Source: Uranotaenia lowii (lineage: Eukaryota > Arthropoda > Insecta > Diptera > Culicidae). From it: a stretch of DNA of 64,000 nucleotides. The stretch is taken from NCBI RefSeq assembly GCF_029784155.1, contig NC_073691.1, positions 138,996,433 to 139,060,432 of the forward strand, given 5' to 3'. Below the pieces are notes generated by a model. The model saw only the letters and a program-made list of their open reading frames with translations. It ran no database searches and had not been told where the DNA came from. Position numbers and translations under genes: made by a program. This document shows, piece by piece, positions 11,114-22,781 of this stretch. Each line of letters begins with the position of its first letter. Within the stretch, counting starts at the first letter, position 1.

Positions 11114-12927
11114 TAGGGTGTCCCAAAATTGCGTAACTTCTGGGAATCTGGGGGCTCACCCTCCAAATGGTAGATTAGGATGTGCAGAACAAACTTTTGT
11201 TTGGGGCCGACTGAAAAAAAAATGTTTGGAGGTTCCGCAAGCGCGATCTTTGAAAAAAGTCCCCTTTCAAAAGATTTGATTTTAAATAAATTCTGGGTCC
11301 AAAAATTTTCATGAAATTTATATATTTTATATTTTTTCAATTTTGTTCGAGTTAAATACTACACGTAAAAAATGAAAAATGAACCAAATTTCTATCAAAA
11401 TGTAAAACAAGCAGGGTATTTCCAAGAAAAAAAATTTTTGGTTCAAAAATTTTGAATTCAACTGACCAAAATGTGTACCAAGCGTAAAATATTTTTGATG
11501 CCAATGCCATCAAAAGATGCGGATTTTCGTGCACTTAAACTTTGCTAAACTAAGCATGTTGTTTGTATCATCGTGTGAAGAGCTATTTACGGTTCAATGC
11601 TTAATAAAAATCACAATTTAGGATATTTTTTATTTAATTTATCAAATTTGTCTTAATAAATACCTACTTTAAAATCAAAATACTTGCAAAAAAGACTTGG
11701 ATGGTTTAAGGAAGTCATCAAAAGGCCATATGCCAATTTTGAGCGGAATCGGACAACAGGAAGGGGTTGCACTGAATCTCAAGTGTGAAAGGGATTCTGA
11801 GACATAGTGTTCTAAAGAAGCATAAAAAACTGGTTTTTCATCATACATTTTTGTCTTTAACAATGGATTGCTTGATTATGTAAATTTTATTAAAATTTCA
11901 ATTAAGACTAACATTTCTCCTGAAGACTGCAACTCGATTGGACTTAAAACCAAAAAGTTATGGCTGTTCAAAGATTGTATTTTGGTTACAAACTGTCCTG
12001 TAAAACGCAATGAGTAAAATGTACTCATTGTGTGTTAAACGACAATTTGCCACAAAAATACAATCTTGGAACAGTCATAACTTTATTGTTTTAAGTCCAA
12101 TCGAGTTGCAGTCTTCAGGAAAAATGTTAGTCTTAATTGAAATTTTAATAAAATTTACATAATCAAGCAATCCATTGTTAAAGACAAAAATGTATGATGA
12201 AAAACCAGTTTTTTATGCTTCTTTAGAACACTATGTCTCAGAATACCTTTCACACTTGAGATTCAGTGCAACCCTTTCCTGTTGTCCGATTCCGCTCAAA
12301 ATTGGCATATGGCCTTTTGATGACTTCCTTAAACCATCCAAGTCTTTTTTGCAAGTATTTTGATTTTAAAGTAGGTATTTATTAAGACAAATTTGATAAA
12401 TTAAATAAAAAATATCCTAAATTGTGATTTTTATTAAGCATTGAACCGTAAATAGCTCTTCACACGATGATACAAACAACATGCTTTGTTTAGCAAAGTT
12501 TAAGTGCACGAAAATCCGCATCTTTTGATAGCATTGGTATCAAAAATATTTTACGCTTGGTACACATTTTGGTCAGTTGAATTCAAAATTTTTGGACCAG
12601 AAAATTTTTTTTTCTTGGAAATAGCTCGCTTGTTTTACATTTTGATACAAATTTGGTTCATTTTTCATTTTTTACGTGTAGTATTTAACTCGAACAAAAT
12701 TGAAAAAATATAAAATATATAAATTTCATGAAAATTTTTGGACCCAGAATTAATTTAAAATCAAATCTTTCGAAAGTGGACTTTTTTCAAAGATCGCGCT
12801 TGCGGAACCTCCAAACATTTTTTTTTTCAGTCGGCCCCAAACAAAAGTTTGTTCTGCACATCCTAATCTACCATTTTGAGGGTGAGCCCCCAGGTTCCCA
12901 GAAGTTATGCAATTTTGGGACACCCTA
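11114..12927. mobile_element. giant foldback element FB2, almost entirely palindromic
   Basis: This 1,814-bp element is an inverted repeat from end to end. Its arms are about 900 bp and meet at CAATGAGTA-AAATG-TACTCATTG around 12008-12030, leaving about 5 unpaired bases. The ends are TAGGGTGTCCC and GGGACACCCTA. A perfect 8-bp duplication ATGAACAC lies at 11106-11113 and 12928-12935. Mirrored 62-codon frames (11675-11863 minus and 12175-12363 plus) differ at two residues, so the arms are very similar; they look like by-products of the palindrome and not genes. Inner-arm blocks resemble FB1. It is non-autonomous and probably hAT-like. Confidence 0.92.
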
Positions 12928-12935
12928 ATGAACAC

Positions 12936-14050
12936 CCATTTTTCGTTAAATGATTTTCTTTTATGATGGATTAATTGATAGGCTTTGCAAGTATTACAGT
13001 AGTTTTTCGATTTTAACACGCTCAAAAAAATTCACCGCGAATATGGGGAAGCCGTGAATTTCGCGAAACTTTAAAAAAGTGCGAAAAAGACGTTATTCTA
13101 AATGATCGAATATAATGTCTTAAGTAGTGCATGTCCTACATTTCGGCCATGATCTTGGCCATCATCAGAGAAATTCTAAAAAAATGTATTGTATTAAAAA
13201 TAATTTTCTTCTTCACATATTAAGTGTGTTCGATTTAGAGAGTGTGTAACGTAGGAAATTGACTAAATAAACTGTTTTAAACAATATTTTGAGTCAAAAT
13301 TTTTGACTGAGAAGCCAAAACGTCCACAATATATACAATCATTTCCAACGTTCACGTTCGCAATAATAGAGGCAATACTTGTTCAATATTAGAATCATTA
13401 TGTTCACTAACTGAGAGAAATAAAACAATTTGGAATTAAAGGGCTTAAGTGATGGTTTTACATGTTTCCGCGAAGAAAACATATCATTTCGAAGCTGTGG
13501 AACTTTGCGGTTAGTGTCTATATGACCCGAACTGCACCTTCTCGAAGCGATATCTCAGAAACGGTTGAAGCTGGATATATGAAAGAAGCTCTACAACTTC
13601 TATTTTTAGATTTTTAAATAAGGTTACCAGAGTCACCGATAAAAAAGGACTATTAGTAAGTTAGGGTCATATAAAGCCGCATTATCGTTTTGGATATAAA
13701 ATCAATTGTAATAACCCGATTTTCATAAACTGTACCATTTTGAAATCGTCTCAATATCTTCTTTTGCATGCTTTTAAAATATTTTGGTTATATTTTTTTG
13801 TGGTTTTAAGAAATCGACATTAAAGAAGAAATGTCCTTAAAAATGGGTCTTTTGCGACAAACATTAATAGTTTTACCCAAGTCGCATTGAAAAACTTTTA
13901 TTTATTCAAGTCTTTGACTTCCGTCATACAGACCAGGCCGTCAAATTAACTTATGTTTAAATTAAAGTTAAGTTAAAGCTAGGGATCGTCACGGGTTGCA
14001 CATTTAAACATTGATTTTGTTACATTGAAGTCAAACAATTATGACACATC
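12936..14050. other. AT-rich interval with one repeat fragment
   Basis: No gene. About 13360-13500 is related to the element at 18624-19498 (listed separately). A small near-palindrome GGCCATGATCTTGGCC lies near 13147-13162. The remainder is unclassified. Confidence 0.4.
13360..13500. repeat. fragment related to the 18624-19498 element
   Basis: It shares, in the same orientation, GTTCAATATT, GAATCATT, AAGGCTTAA-like words and a TTTCCGCGAAGAAAA block with 19264-19400. No terminus is retained. Confidence 0.55.
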
Positions 14051-14860
14051 GTTGAAGACCTGACAACATCGATTAAGCGGGTGGTTTTGTCCGAAAACTT
14101 CTCTGCTTCTAGGTAGCCAGAAGGTGGTTTGGTTGCGCAAACGGCATGCTGGGGCATGCCAACTCAAGCTTTGGAGCAATTGTTGACAGTCAACAGTGTT
14201 TGTCAGGATATCGTATACAAACATTCTCTGCAAATATGTTCTTCTTTGACTCAGAGATATAACTGTCTGGACCAGAGGGGGCCAAACCTGAGCCCTCGAG
14301 TCCCTGGTCGTTCCTCTGGAGACTCAGTGGAGGGTTGGCACACAAGGCCTTCTTTTGTGGCTAGCTCAATCTTGAGCAGGAACGGAGCTCCTCAAGGTCG
14401 GCTTTTACAAGATGCTGCTGATCAAGGACCCGTCGGATATGGTTAAACACACTACCGCTGTAAAATTTAGTTTTAATGTTTTTTTATTAGAATACCTGTG
14501 TGTTGTGTGTAGTGTGTGTTCGTTGGGCCGGCCTTTGCTGCTACTGCTGCTGCTCCTCGGAACGCTCTGGGATGTGGATTCGTTGTGGCTAGGCAGTCGA
14601 CGAGAATTGGCGATCACGATGCCAATTCCTCATCAGCTCCTCAGGCCGGAACGGAGAAAGGGCTACGTTCAGCTTACCAACCAGTGGACTCCTATTGGGA
14701 GGTCTCCTTCTACCCGGGCGGATCTTGGCTAACCAATCTGGTCCGAAGAGCAGACGCGTGGTACCAGATTGGAACTTGGTCGAAGCGAACTAGTCCTGGA
14801 TGGCATAAGACTTATGCTATGAACTTTTGGATCCTGGAGGGATAAAGCAAGCACTTGTTT
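14051..14860. other. GC-richer unclassified block
   Basis: Composition rises above the surroundings. Several overlapping frames of 64-109 codons exist on both strands, none with a recognisable domain. CTGCTGCTACTGCTGCTG-like runs near 14535-14560 produce Leu/Ala-rich translations by chance. It could be the untranslated region of a retroelement or a decayed insertion. I do not recognise it and do not call a gene. Confidence 0.35.
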
Positions 14861-15315
14861 CCTTAGAGGGCTGCGTTTTTTCGCGAGGTTTGTTCAATAT
14901 CGCGCTTTTACCTGATTCGCATATTGTATAGGGCACTTTTATATTTTTATACTTTCTTTTGTTACACTCGATTGAGGTGTTGTGATCCTCGATCTTCACG
15001 TACCAGTGGATCAAGCGGAAAGAACCCCTTTTTTGTATTTCTGGTAGCTTACCTCCAAAATTTGTGCTTTATACCAGATTTTTAGCGACTGGACTAATTA
15101 GCTTTTTTAATTTGTGCGTTCTCAGTTATCTCGTTCTAGTACAGCATTTTGTGTATTTGTTTCAGTGTACCTGTGTTAACATGTTGTGTTCTTTTGAGTC
15201 CTGTATTATATTTTAACTAATCCTACCTTGCTCTGATGAAATAATATATCAAATAATTAACTTACATTGAACAATAAACAAATAATTAAAGCAAATAAAC
15301 AAATGACGACTTACT
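14861..15315. other. AT-rich, nothing recognised
   Basis: No frames, repeats or boundaries of note. It adjoins the 3' side of the minus-strand LINE relic and may contain its decayed 3' untranslated region. Confidence 0.35.
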
Positions 15316-15544
15316 TTATGAAAACTTTACCGAGTTAAATATCGCAACGGTAACAGAGACTATATAGACAGAAGAGCGCACCTTTGTGGGTAAGGTGGTA
15401 GCCTTACGGGGTCTCTCCAGGGCAGTCGACGCAGTGCATAACGAAGAATTTTTTTTAAATTCGTTCGATCCGTTCGATATGAAAAGAGTGGTAGGGTGCA
15501 CAAAACGGGTGCCGCATATTCCAAGACACTTCGTACTAAGAGCA

Positions 15545-15890
15545 CCAGTACCGGTAGGTGCTATCCCAGGTGTTAACCCGGGACACATTTTCGGTCTTAT
15601 TTTAGCTTTAGCAGCTTATTTGCGCACCGGTAAGTGCTAAACTGGTTTGAATTTTTGCCACTGGTGACGCATCGATAGGTGTTGTTGTTGTTTGTTGCTA
15701 TTTTCTCTTCAAAATTTTCCCTAGACACTTTAGCACCTGTCAAATCAGGAGCTGGTCGGTATTCATATTTGACTCCTGGCTCGCTTTTTTAACACCCAGG
15801 AACAAAATAACACCTGGTTTGAAACCTTGCGGTGCGCCGTCGAAGTGTCAAAATGGAGTGTTATTATAGCTTTGACACCTGACCGCTGCT
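15545..15890. repeat. probable insertion inside the LINE relic
   Basis: LINE similarity breaks off at about 15545 and resumes at about 15890. The intervening 345 bp has several CACCTG/CAGGTG words near both edges (GGTGCTATCCCAGGTGTTAA and, reversed, CAGGTGTCAAAGCTAT). This suggests a small MITE with weak inverted ends. Exact borders and target duplication could not be fixed. Confidence 0.45.
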
Positions 15891-16757
15891 GATACTCTAA
15901 AGAGCAGAACACTGTATTGAGAGCATATGGGTCCTCAAAGCTCAAAGTATTTCGTCGCGGGAATCCAAGCATAGCGAAGGCCTTAGCTGTTGTTGTTGCG
16001 GTATGGTGATTAAACGAGAGCTTCTGATCAAAGGTTACTCCTACATCCTTAATGGTGACAACTTTTTCAAGCGGAGTGCCACCAAAAGCGTATTCAAAGA
16101 CCACTGAGGTTCTGGTTCTAAAAAAGCTGATGCACTTGCATTTATCGGCGTTTACTTCCATCCCATGTTTTCCACACCAGTCTATTGATGTCTTCTTGAA
16201 GCGCAGCACAGTCCACTCTCGAGTCAATGATCCTGTAGATTTTCAAACCATCTGCGAACAGTAGTTTTGGCGATTGAAGGAAAGTTGCTAGGTCGTTAAT
16301 GAAAATTACAAAGATAAGCGGTCCTAAGTGACTTCCCTGTGGAACACCAGACGGCATATCAAAACTAGTAGAACGAATCCCTCGAAAATTTATAAAACCA
16401 TGACGATGTAACAGGTATGAATGCAACCATTTGGTTGCCCATTCTGGGAATCCGTTGCGCTTAAGTTTCTCCATCACGACCATATGCGGCACTTTATCGA
16501 AGGCTTTGGCAAAGTTGACATATATTGAGTCCACGTGCAGTTTTTTATCAGTTGCAGCATACAATTCACTGGCATAGCACATCAAGTAGGCCAATGTCGA
16601 TATTTTCCGGATACACCCGTGCTGGACTTCGGCAAGTAACGGTGTAGCTGCTGGGCCTTTTGTACATCAAAACTTCAAGAACTTTTGAAAAACAGCAGAG
16701 GATTGAAATTGGCCGGTAGTTCTCTTCACGATGAGCATTTCCGGACTTATGAATTAT

Positions 16758-16798
16758 CCTAGCCGTTGGAAAATCGAAGTGATTTTCCAACGGCTAGG
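16758..16798. repeat. perfect 18-bp hairpin inside the LINE relic
   Basis: CCTAGCCGTTGGAAAATC, a 5-nt loop GAAGT, then the exact reverse complement. The hairpin falls inside the conserved segment of the reverse transcriptase between FPSRWK and IIHKSGN, where a LINE would not normally encode one. It probably formed after the element died. Confidence 0.85.
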
Positions 16799-17430
16799 AA
16801 AAAAACCTTTTGAGATGGATCGGTTAAAAATTAGACAAAGCGGTGTTGCCAGCGAAACAGCTATTCTCGAAACTAACGACGATGGAATTCCATCTGGACC
16901 TGAATCTTTCGATGGATCGAGCGTACTGAGAACGTTTAGCACCTCCTGATCGGTAAATAGAGGTTGCGGTAGCCTGACGTCATAGTTCGGCAGATTTCCA
17001 AAATAGGTATAAGCACAGTCAGGAGTTGAGGTGCTGCTGAAATATTCAGCAAATAACTTCCAATGATTGATATGTATCGTTTAAAGGCAGTATTTCGCAG
17101 GGCTGAGTACCCAACTTCTACACGAGATGAGATCGATTTGTTTAATCGGATTTCTCCTTGAAGTAACGCTTCCGGGCTTTGCGAACTGAATTACGGCTTC
17201 TTCGTAGTTCAGAGTTCCACCAAGGGAGAGAACGGTTTACGTCGGTTTGGTCGTCTAGGAGGGGTGTTCTCACGCAGTATATTTACCCCAAAGTTGGTCA
17301 TATTTAAAAGGTAGAAAGTGCACTATCGATATCCAGATTGGCAAACGCTTGATATGCTTTTCTGTTCAACGGCAATCATTACTGATCGAAAGTGATAAAC
17401 TTATTTTGAAGATACTTACCTATTTGAGTA

Positions 17431-18349
17431 GGGGAGAGTAGGGTATGATGGGCCACTTTTTTTCTTTGCTTCATAACTTCTATAATATAAAAGATAAAAA
17501 GAAAAAAAAAATAAATGGAAAGGTTTTCAACATTTTCAAGGTATCATTAGGCATTTTTTTTATTTTTAAAATCGATTAATTTCTCGAGTTCTGACTGTTT
17601 CGAAAAAAGTATTTTTGTTTTTGATTTTGGAAAACTGTGGGGAAACGTGGGCCACCCAATCCAAATTGACTATATAACGTGCAAAGTTTATGTATTGACC
17701 CAAAACTGAAATTTCATAATTCATTTAGATATTTTAAGGCAATTTAAGATAAGAAAATAAAAAAGAGAGCTGTGTATGATTGAATAGTTCTTAAAACCTG
17801 GCTCGCGAACGTTTCGCAAAATTCCCTATATATGATTTATGTTCGTCTCTATCGCATGAGAAAAGATGGACAAAACATTTTTCAAAACTCTTCATTTGGC
17901 ATCAGAAAACTTTACAGATAGTAATAACTTATTTTAAGTTCTGAATGTGTATAAAAACACTAAAATATAGGTGACCCAAGATACCCCACAAAATGTGGCC
18001 CACGATTCCCCACAAGCTATGATATGCAAATTGGCTGTGTTTGTGTGACTTATTGATGTTTCATCAAAAATTCCTTTTCCACGTGAAAGAACATGACAAA
18101 ACTAAGATCATAAGCGTATGAGCATATTTTTGTTATGTACTTAGGTCTCTCACGGATGTAATTTTGCGGGTGCTTGTTTAATTGTGTAAGTACATTTTAC
18201 TAGTTAAATAAAAGGAGCATGGGATACGTACATAAGTCATATAGAAAAACATGCTTACGCAAAGCGACGACGATTACAGTTGGATTGGGATTTTTATCTC
18301 AACACACAGCTGAGATATTTAGAGTGGCCCACGTTACCCCACTCTCCCC
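17431..18349. mobile_element. TA-flanked element with GGGGAGAG ends
   Basis: The left end GGGGAGAGTAGGGTATGATG and the right end (reverse complement GGGGAGAGTGGGGTAACGTG) are followed by GGGCCAC on both sides. TA borders both ends. 919 bp, no transposase. A fragment in reverse orientation lies at about 26740-26815 (shared GAGACGAACA, GGAATTTTGC). A non-autonomous mariner/pogo-like element is inferred from the TA duplication. Confidence 0.75.
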
Positions 18350-18421
18350 TACGAAATCATATAAATTCAACATATTGAGGACCAAATGTGGGATGAATCG
18401 ATTTTTTCTTTACGCTTTTCG

Positions 18422-18588
18422 TTAACCCCTCGTTTCATGATTTTTTTAATTTTTCCTTAAAAATCATTTTAAATAGTTGAAAATGATGTGTACATCATGA
18501 AAAAAAAAAATTAAAATAAAATACGATTTTTCCATTTTTCCATACATTAATTGTTGCAAATTTGTTACTTTATGAAACGAAGGGTTAA
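18422..18588. mobile_element. small piggyBac-like MITE
   Basis: TTAA at 18422-18425 and 18585-18588 flanks a 159-bp core. Its ends are CCCCTCGTTTCAT and, reversed, CCCTTCGTTTCAT. TTAA target sites with CCC-starting ends are the piggyBac signature. No coding capacity. The assignment rests on termini only. Confidence 0.65.
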
Positions 18589-18623
18589 ACAACTACTTCG
18601 GTACTTTAAATTTATCTATCAAA

Positions 18624-19498
18624 TAGGGTAGAAGCACTAGTTATTGAACAGGTACCAGATATTGAACACTAGTAAAACATTTACCGATTAAAACAATAAT
18701 ATACAGTAGAAAAATGAATCAAAATTCGTTGTGCCACTATTGAAGCAATTTCTACCGATGTTCAAATTTTTATCAAGAATCTCGGACTCTTAAAGCCACA
18801 ATCCCCGAAACTTGAATATGTGTTCAAATTTTTGCTTGGTTTTTTGACTGGATGAAGAAAACAGCCTATTTTTGATTGGGGGAAAAATTGGATAAAAGAC
18901 AAATAAACGTCTAAGATAATGATATAGTGTTTTCAACTAAGTCGTTTTGAATGATTTCTGGAAGAGTGGCAGCCTTTATTATCCTTATTTTCTTAAAATT
19001 TAACAAATTAAAGTGTTCAATCATTGGATCACAGAAAACGCCAATGTTTCAATTATTGAACGTTCAATCTTGCGGTACTCGTTTTGTGAAGAAATGCATG
19101 TACCAGTTATTGAACAAACATCGGTTGGTGTTTGGAAATGTAAACAAACTGTTTCTTGGTTGCTAGCTCAACCAAAATCGCCCCTGCAAGGCATACTATC
19201 AAGCGAAATACCCCTGAATATATGCAATGATATTCAATGTTTACGTGTTCAATAATTAGAACATTGCCTGTTCAATATTTGAATCATTGTGTTTAATCAT
19301 TGGAACAAAAGTAATTTTGGATCAAAAGGCTTAAACAATAATTTCAAAACATATTTCCACGAAAAAAATATATCGATTCGAAGTAGAGAAATAAGCTTAA
19401 GCTACGCTATCAAAATTTTATTAGAAAAACCTTTCGTTATTATTTATTGGCCACAAATGTGTTGAAGATGGTGTTCAATATATAGTGTTCTTACCCTA
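18624..19498. mobile_element. DNA-transposon-like element with TAGGGTA ends
   Basis: The left end TAGGGTAGAAGCACTAGTTA and the right end (reverse complement TAGGGTAAGAACACTATATA), both followed by TTGAACA, form inverted termini. No 8-bp flanking repeat is seen, so a TA duplication is more likely. The interior repeats the phrase TTATTGAAC many times. Related pieces lie at 13360-13500 and 25290-25325. No transposase frame. Confidence 0.65.
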
Positions 19499-19759
19499 AT
19501 ATTGTTAGAAATGAAAAAATGAACCTTTGATTAACTCTCAAATATGAAATTTGCATATTTGGTCCATTTTATGTTGAAATAAGGCACGGCATATTCCGGA
19601 AATCTCTCATTGTGTATTTTTCACGGTTCTAAATGTAATAAATCACAAAAAAATGAAATTTAATGTTCAAAAAAAAAAATTATCAGCTCAGTTTTTTTAT
19701 TCATTAAAAAAAAAACAATGGATTTCAAGAATAAAATCACTGAGTTTTTGGGTTTTTCT

Positions 19760-20110
19760 TAAATATCCATTTATGGCGTTTATGATTTGGCTCACCACAC
19801 TCCCCCATACCAAAAAGCTCATTTGAGTCCCCTGATAATGAACGCTAACTGTTCTCAGCAACAAACAAGAAAATAACATTAAAAACTCAAACGCGGACAA
19901 ACTTTAATCATGCTGAGAACGTAGAAAATATTATTTACTAGAGGAAGTATGACAAAACCAAAAAAGAGAATTTTACTCAATGAATCTCAGTGGAAGAATA
20001 TTCCTTTGAAGAGATCCATTTTGATGATTAACAAAATAATTATTTATTTATGAGAATTGATAATAATAAACTAAAACTCAATTATTAGAACAAAGTTTAC
20101 TGCTAAGAAA
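19760..20110 (-). mobile_element. LINE 3' untranslated fragment, same family as 49240-54923
   Basis: Matches 49310-49570 closely: CACCACACTCCCCCA, GAGTCCCCTGATAATG-like, ACTGTTCTCAGCA, TTTAATCATGCTGAGAAC and CTTTGAAGAGATCCATTT. It holds only the 3' untranslated region of the PHD-ORF1 LINE, so it is a strongly 5'-truncated copy. The sequence past its 3' end differs from the intact copy, so the exact tail is unclear. Confidence 0.7.
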
Positions 20111-20379
20111 ATTATCCAAAAAATAAAAATTGCTAAATTAACTAAAAACTTTTGTTACTTTACATGATTTTTTGAATCAGCTTAAATTTAGCTGATATAG
20201 TGGAATTTCGTTATTCAAACCGGGATAGTCACAATTTTTTTAAAAAAACATCTTTTTTTTTGGCCGTTTTGTTTTTCGGCTCAATTTTCATACGCCTTAA
20301 AAACTATAATCAAATTTTTTATTCATAAGTAGATTGGGAACATGTAGAAAATTACAAAATGGTATTGATTCGTCTAGAC

Positions 20380-22773
20380 CATAGGTCGGCAACCTGCGGC
20401 TCGCGAGCCGCATGCGGCTCTTTGAATATATAACTGCGGCTCTTTAGTTCAATGTGTGAAAATTTTGAAAATCCTCGAATTTTTTTTAGAGTAAACGGAC
20501 GCAACATAAGTTCCTTCAGTGTAGATAATATTTCCCAGAATTCAAAAGGAAGGAATTCTGAGAACTACTATAAATAGAACAAATTAACAGCATCTTGTAA
20601 GATTGCAACCCAGTTGAAATTAAGAAATCAGTGAACGTTCTTCAGAAAGGTCTGATATACCATTTGGAAGCCTGCAGAAATTTTTCTTCGGGGCACGGGA
20701 AGTCATCCGTTAAATTTGAACAGCAGATGATGATTCTAATAATGCTTTGAATACTGATAATAATTGTTTTGTGCATTAAAATTTCTTTCTAAAAACATTT
20801 TGTTTTCAAATTTTTCAAATATTGTATTCCATCTCTCAATGTTCTTTTTCAAATCTATGAAAAAAAAAATCAAGTTCTTCGTTCTAATATTGAACATGAG
20901 TTCAAGTGAACAAAATTTTCAAGTTTGTTAAAAAATATTTTTGTAAACCGGAAGCTGAGTGCTGGTCTAATTTTAGAATTTCATGTATAATATGAATATT
21001 TTTAAGAATTTATTCGAAGGAGAAACTTTATTTAGTAAAGAAGCATTTTCTTCCATAAACTTATTATATCTTCTAACAACTTTTACATCTTTTTTTTTTT
21101 AATTCTAAACCTTATTCCTAATTCTGTAATTATTTTTAAAACGTCATGGCTGTTCTAAAAGTCGATTTTGATTTTTTAGTCTTTATCAGAATTTTGGTTT
21201 TGGTTTATTCTATGAAGTGATGATCAAAATAACGTCAACAAACTAAAATTCGAGTTTAAAAAATCGGTTCGTTGAAAAATGAAATACAGCGAAGCCAAGC
21301 CAAAATTAGATGTGTATTATTATGTAAGATTTATTATTGTTATGGGAGATCCGAGATAGCTATGAAAACTTTCATCGGACCCCAGCATATTTCTACATCA
21401 TCGGTTGAATCTATTCTTGACAATTCCAAAAATCCAAGATACACTGAAATACAGTAAATCTGTCAAGAATTAAAAGTATTTTAAAAATATTTTTTCGACT
21501 GTTTGAAACATTTGAATTTTTTTTTTGAAATATTGAAAAATTAGAACAAATTATTCACAGAACGAATCTTAAAACATTAAAATTTGTTAACATTTTCGGC
21601 CAGGGAACCGCCAACAAACTACTATAATGTTTAACAATACAAAGTCGCCGCAAGTGAAAACTGAGAATTCATTCAACAAATTAAAATATCTGTTTGAAAA
21701 AATCAAATCGATTAAATTCCAAACACTAATTGTATAAAAAATTTAAAATATGAATTTGTGATTAAAATTCATAGAAACTTTGACAGAAGGATAAATCTGA
21801 ATCTATGATATATTTGAAACTCAGAGGTTTAGACATTATTTTTAAGATTTCATTATTATGGAGAAGAAACAAATTGGAAGGGTTATGATTTTGGACAGAA
21901 TTAAGAATTTTAACTTAAATTGTCGTTATCGAAAAATATAATTTTTGTAACCTTTTTTTGATTGTATCAGAAATCAAAATGAGAACTAGAGAGCTGAATC
22001 GGAATGCTTATGCTTGTAATGAAAAAAATTCAAAAGATTTTTTATAACCACATTTTAAAGACCACATCTCTCGACCGATTATTAAATTTTGTCAAATTTT
22101 GACTAATTTTTTTTTTCAATCCGTAAAATGAGCATTTATGAATTAAAATTTGTTGGTTTATTTATTCTAAGGCCCGAAAAATATTTATCTATTTAAAATG
22201 ATAGTTTTATGCGCATAACAAACAAATGAACCTCAATGGATTCAACGGATGTTTAAAATAAAAAAAAAATTGAACGCTTATTTGTAGAGTTTGAAGAAAA
22301 AATAATAGAGACTTATCCTCGTATAGTTTTTTATATTAATTTACATCTTGTAGTATGCATTTTTATGATATTTTCAATGCTTCTTTTTAATATTTCAACA
22401 GAACATATCGAAAGTCTATTTTTTATCTGGGAATATTTAGGTGTAAGGAAAGAATTGCACCAAAGTTTAAAATGATATATTTTATCAGGTCATAATGATA
22501 AATCGCCAAAATTTCAACGTTACTAAGCTGTACCCGTTATGAAAATGTATTGATTCAGAAGAATGAAAATCGCTTCCGTTTGCCAATAAACAACGGAAAT
22601 CTGTGGCGTTGTGAAAAATGGTAATAAAACTAAGTTAACATCAGGATGCAATATATCCTAGCGATCACCATTATTTGTAGTAAGGATAAAATGAGTTGCG
22701 GCTCTTTGAAACTTGGACATTTCCTTAATTTGCAATTTTTGGCTCTTCTGTCTCAAAAGGTTGCCGACCACTG
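20380..22773. mobile_element. hAT-like element 1 (non-autonomous)
   Basis: The ends are CATAGGTCGGCAACCTGCGG and, reversed, CAGTGGTCGGCAACCTTTTG. The perfect 8-bp palindromic duplication GTCTAGAC lies at 20372-20379 and 22774-22781. Subterminal GCGGCTC(TTT) words occur at both ends. 2,394 bp of AT-rich filler without any frame over about 80 codons, so there is no transposase. GGTCGGCAACCT termini and 8-bp nTCTAGAn targets are typical of hAT elements. Confidence 0.88.
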
Positions 22774-22781
22774 GTCTAGAC

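Larger units (their letters stand above)
15316..17260 (-). pseudogene. LINE ORF2 relic, CR1/T1/Q-like reverse transcriptase
   Basis: Minus-strand fragments in order: LPWWNSELRRSRNSVRKA near 17150-17230 (linker), DPSKDSGPDGIPSSLV near 16880, NYRPISIL near 16720, VNFAKAFDKVPH near 16500 (motif A), SGVPQGSHLGPL near 16340 (motif B), and LLFADGLKI near 16250, where FADD has become FADG. The thumb region NADKCKCISF and the C-terminus LRYALRRLPWRDP near 15430 follow. Frameshifts, stops and the catalytic Asp-to-Gly change make it dead. No ORF1 or endonuclease is left. The clade is judged from the thumb and C-terminal style and is not certain between CR1 and Jockey groups. Confidence 0.8.

Noticed and set aside
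11675..12363. Two 62-codon frames with almost the same protein on opposite strands
   Set aside because: They are mirror images inside the arms of the FB2 palindrome and have no domain; a by-product of the inverted repeat.
14129..14845. Overlapping 105-109 codon frames in the GC-richer block
   Set aside because: No recognisable domain, several competing frames on both strands, and Leu/Ala-rich parts arise from CTG-type runs.
18951..19255. Overlapping 71-80 codon frames
   Set aside because: They lie inside the TAGGGTA-ended element and translate its repeated TTATTGAAC phrase; not protein-like.
18624..19498. An 8-bp hAT-type target duplication for the TAGGGTA element
   Set aside because: The flanking octamers CTATCAAA and ATATTGTT do not match, so hAT membership is not supported; a TA duplication is possible.
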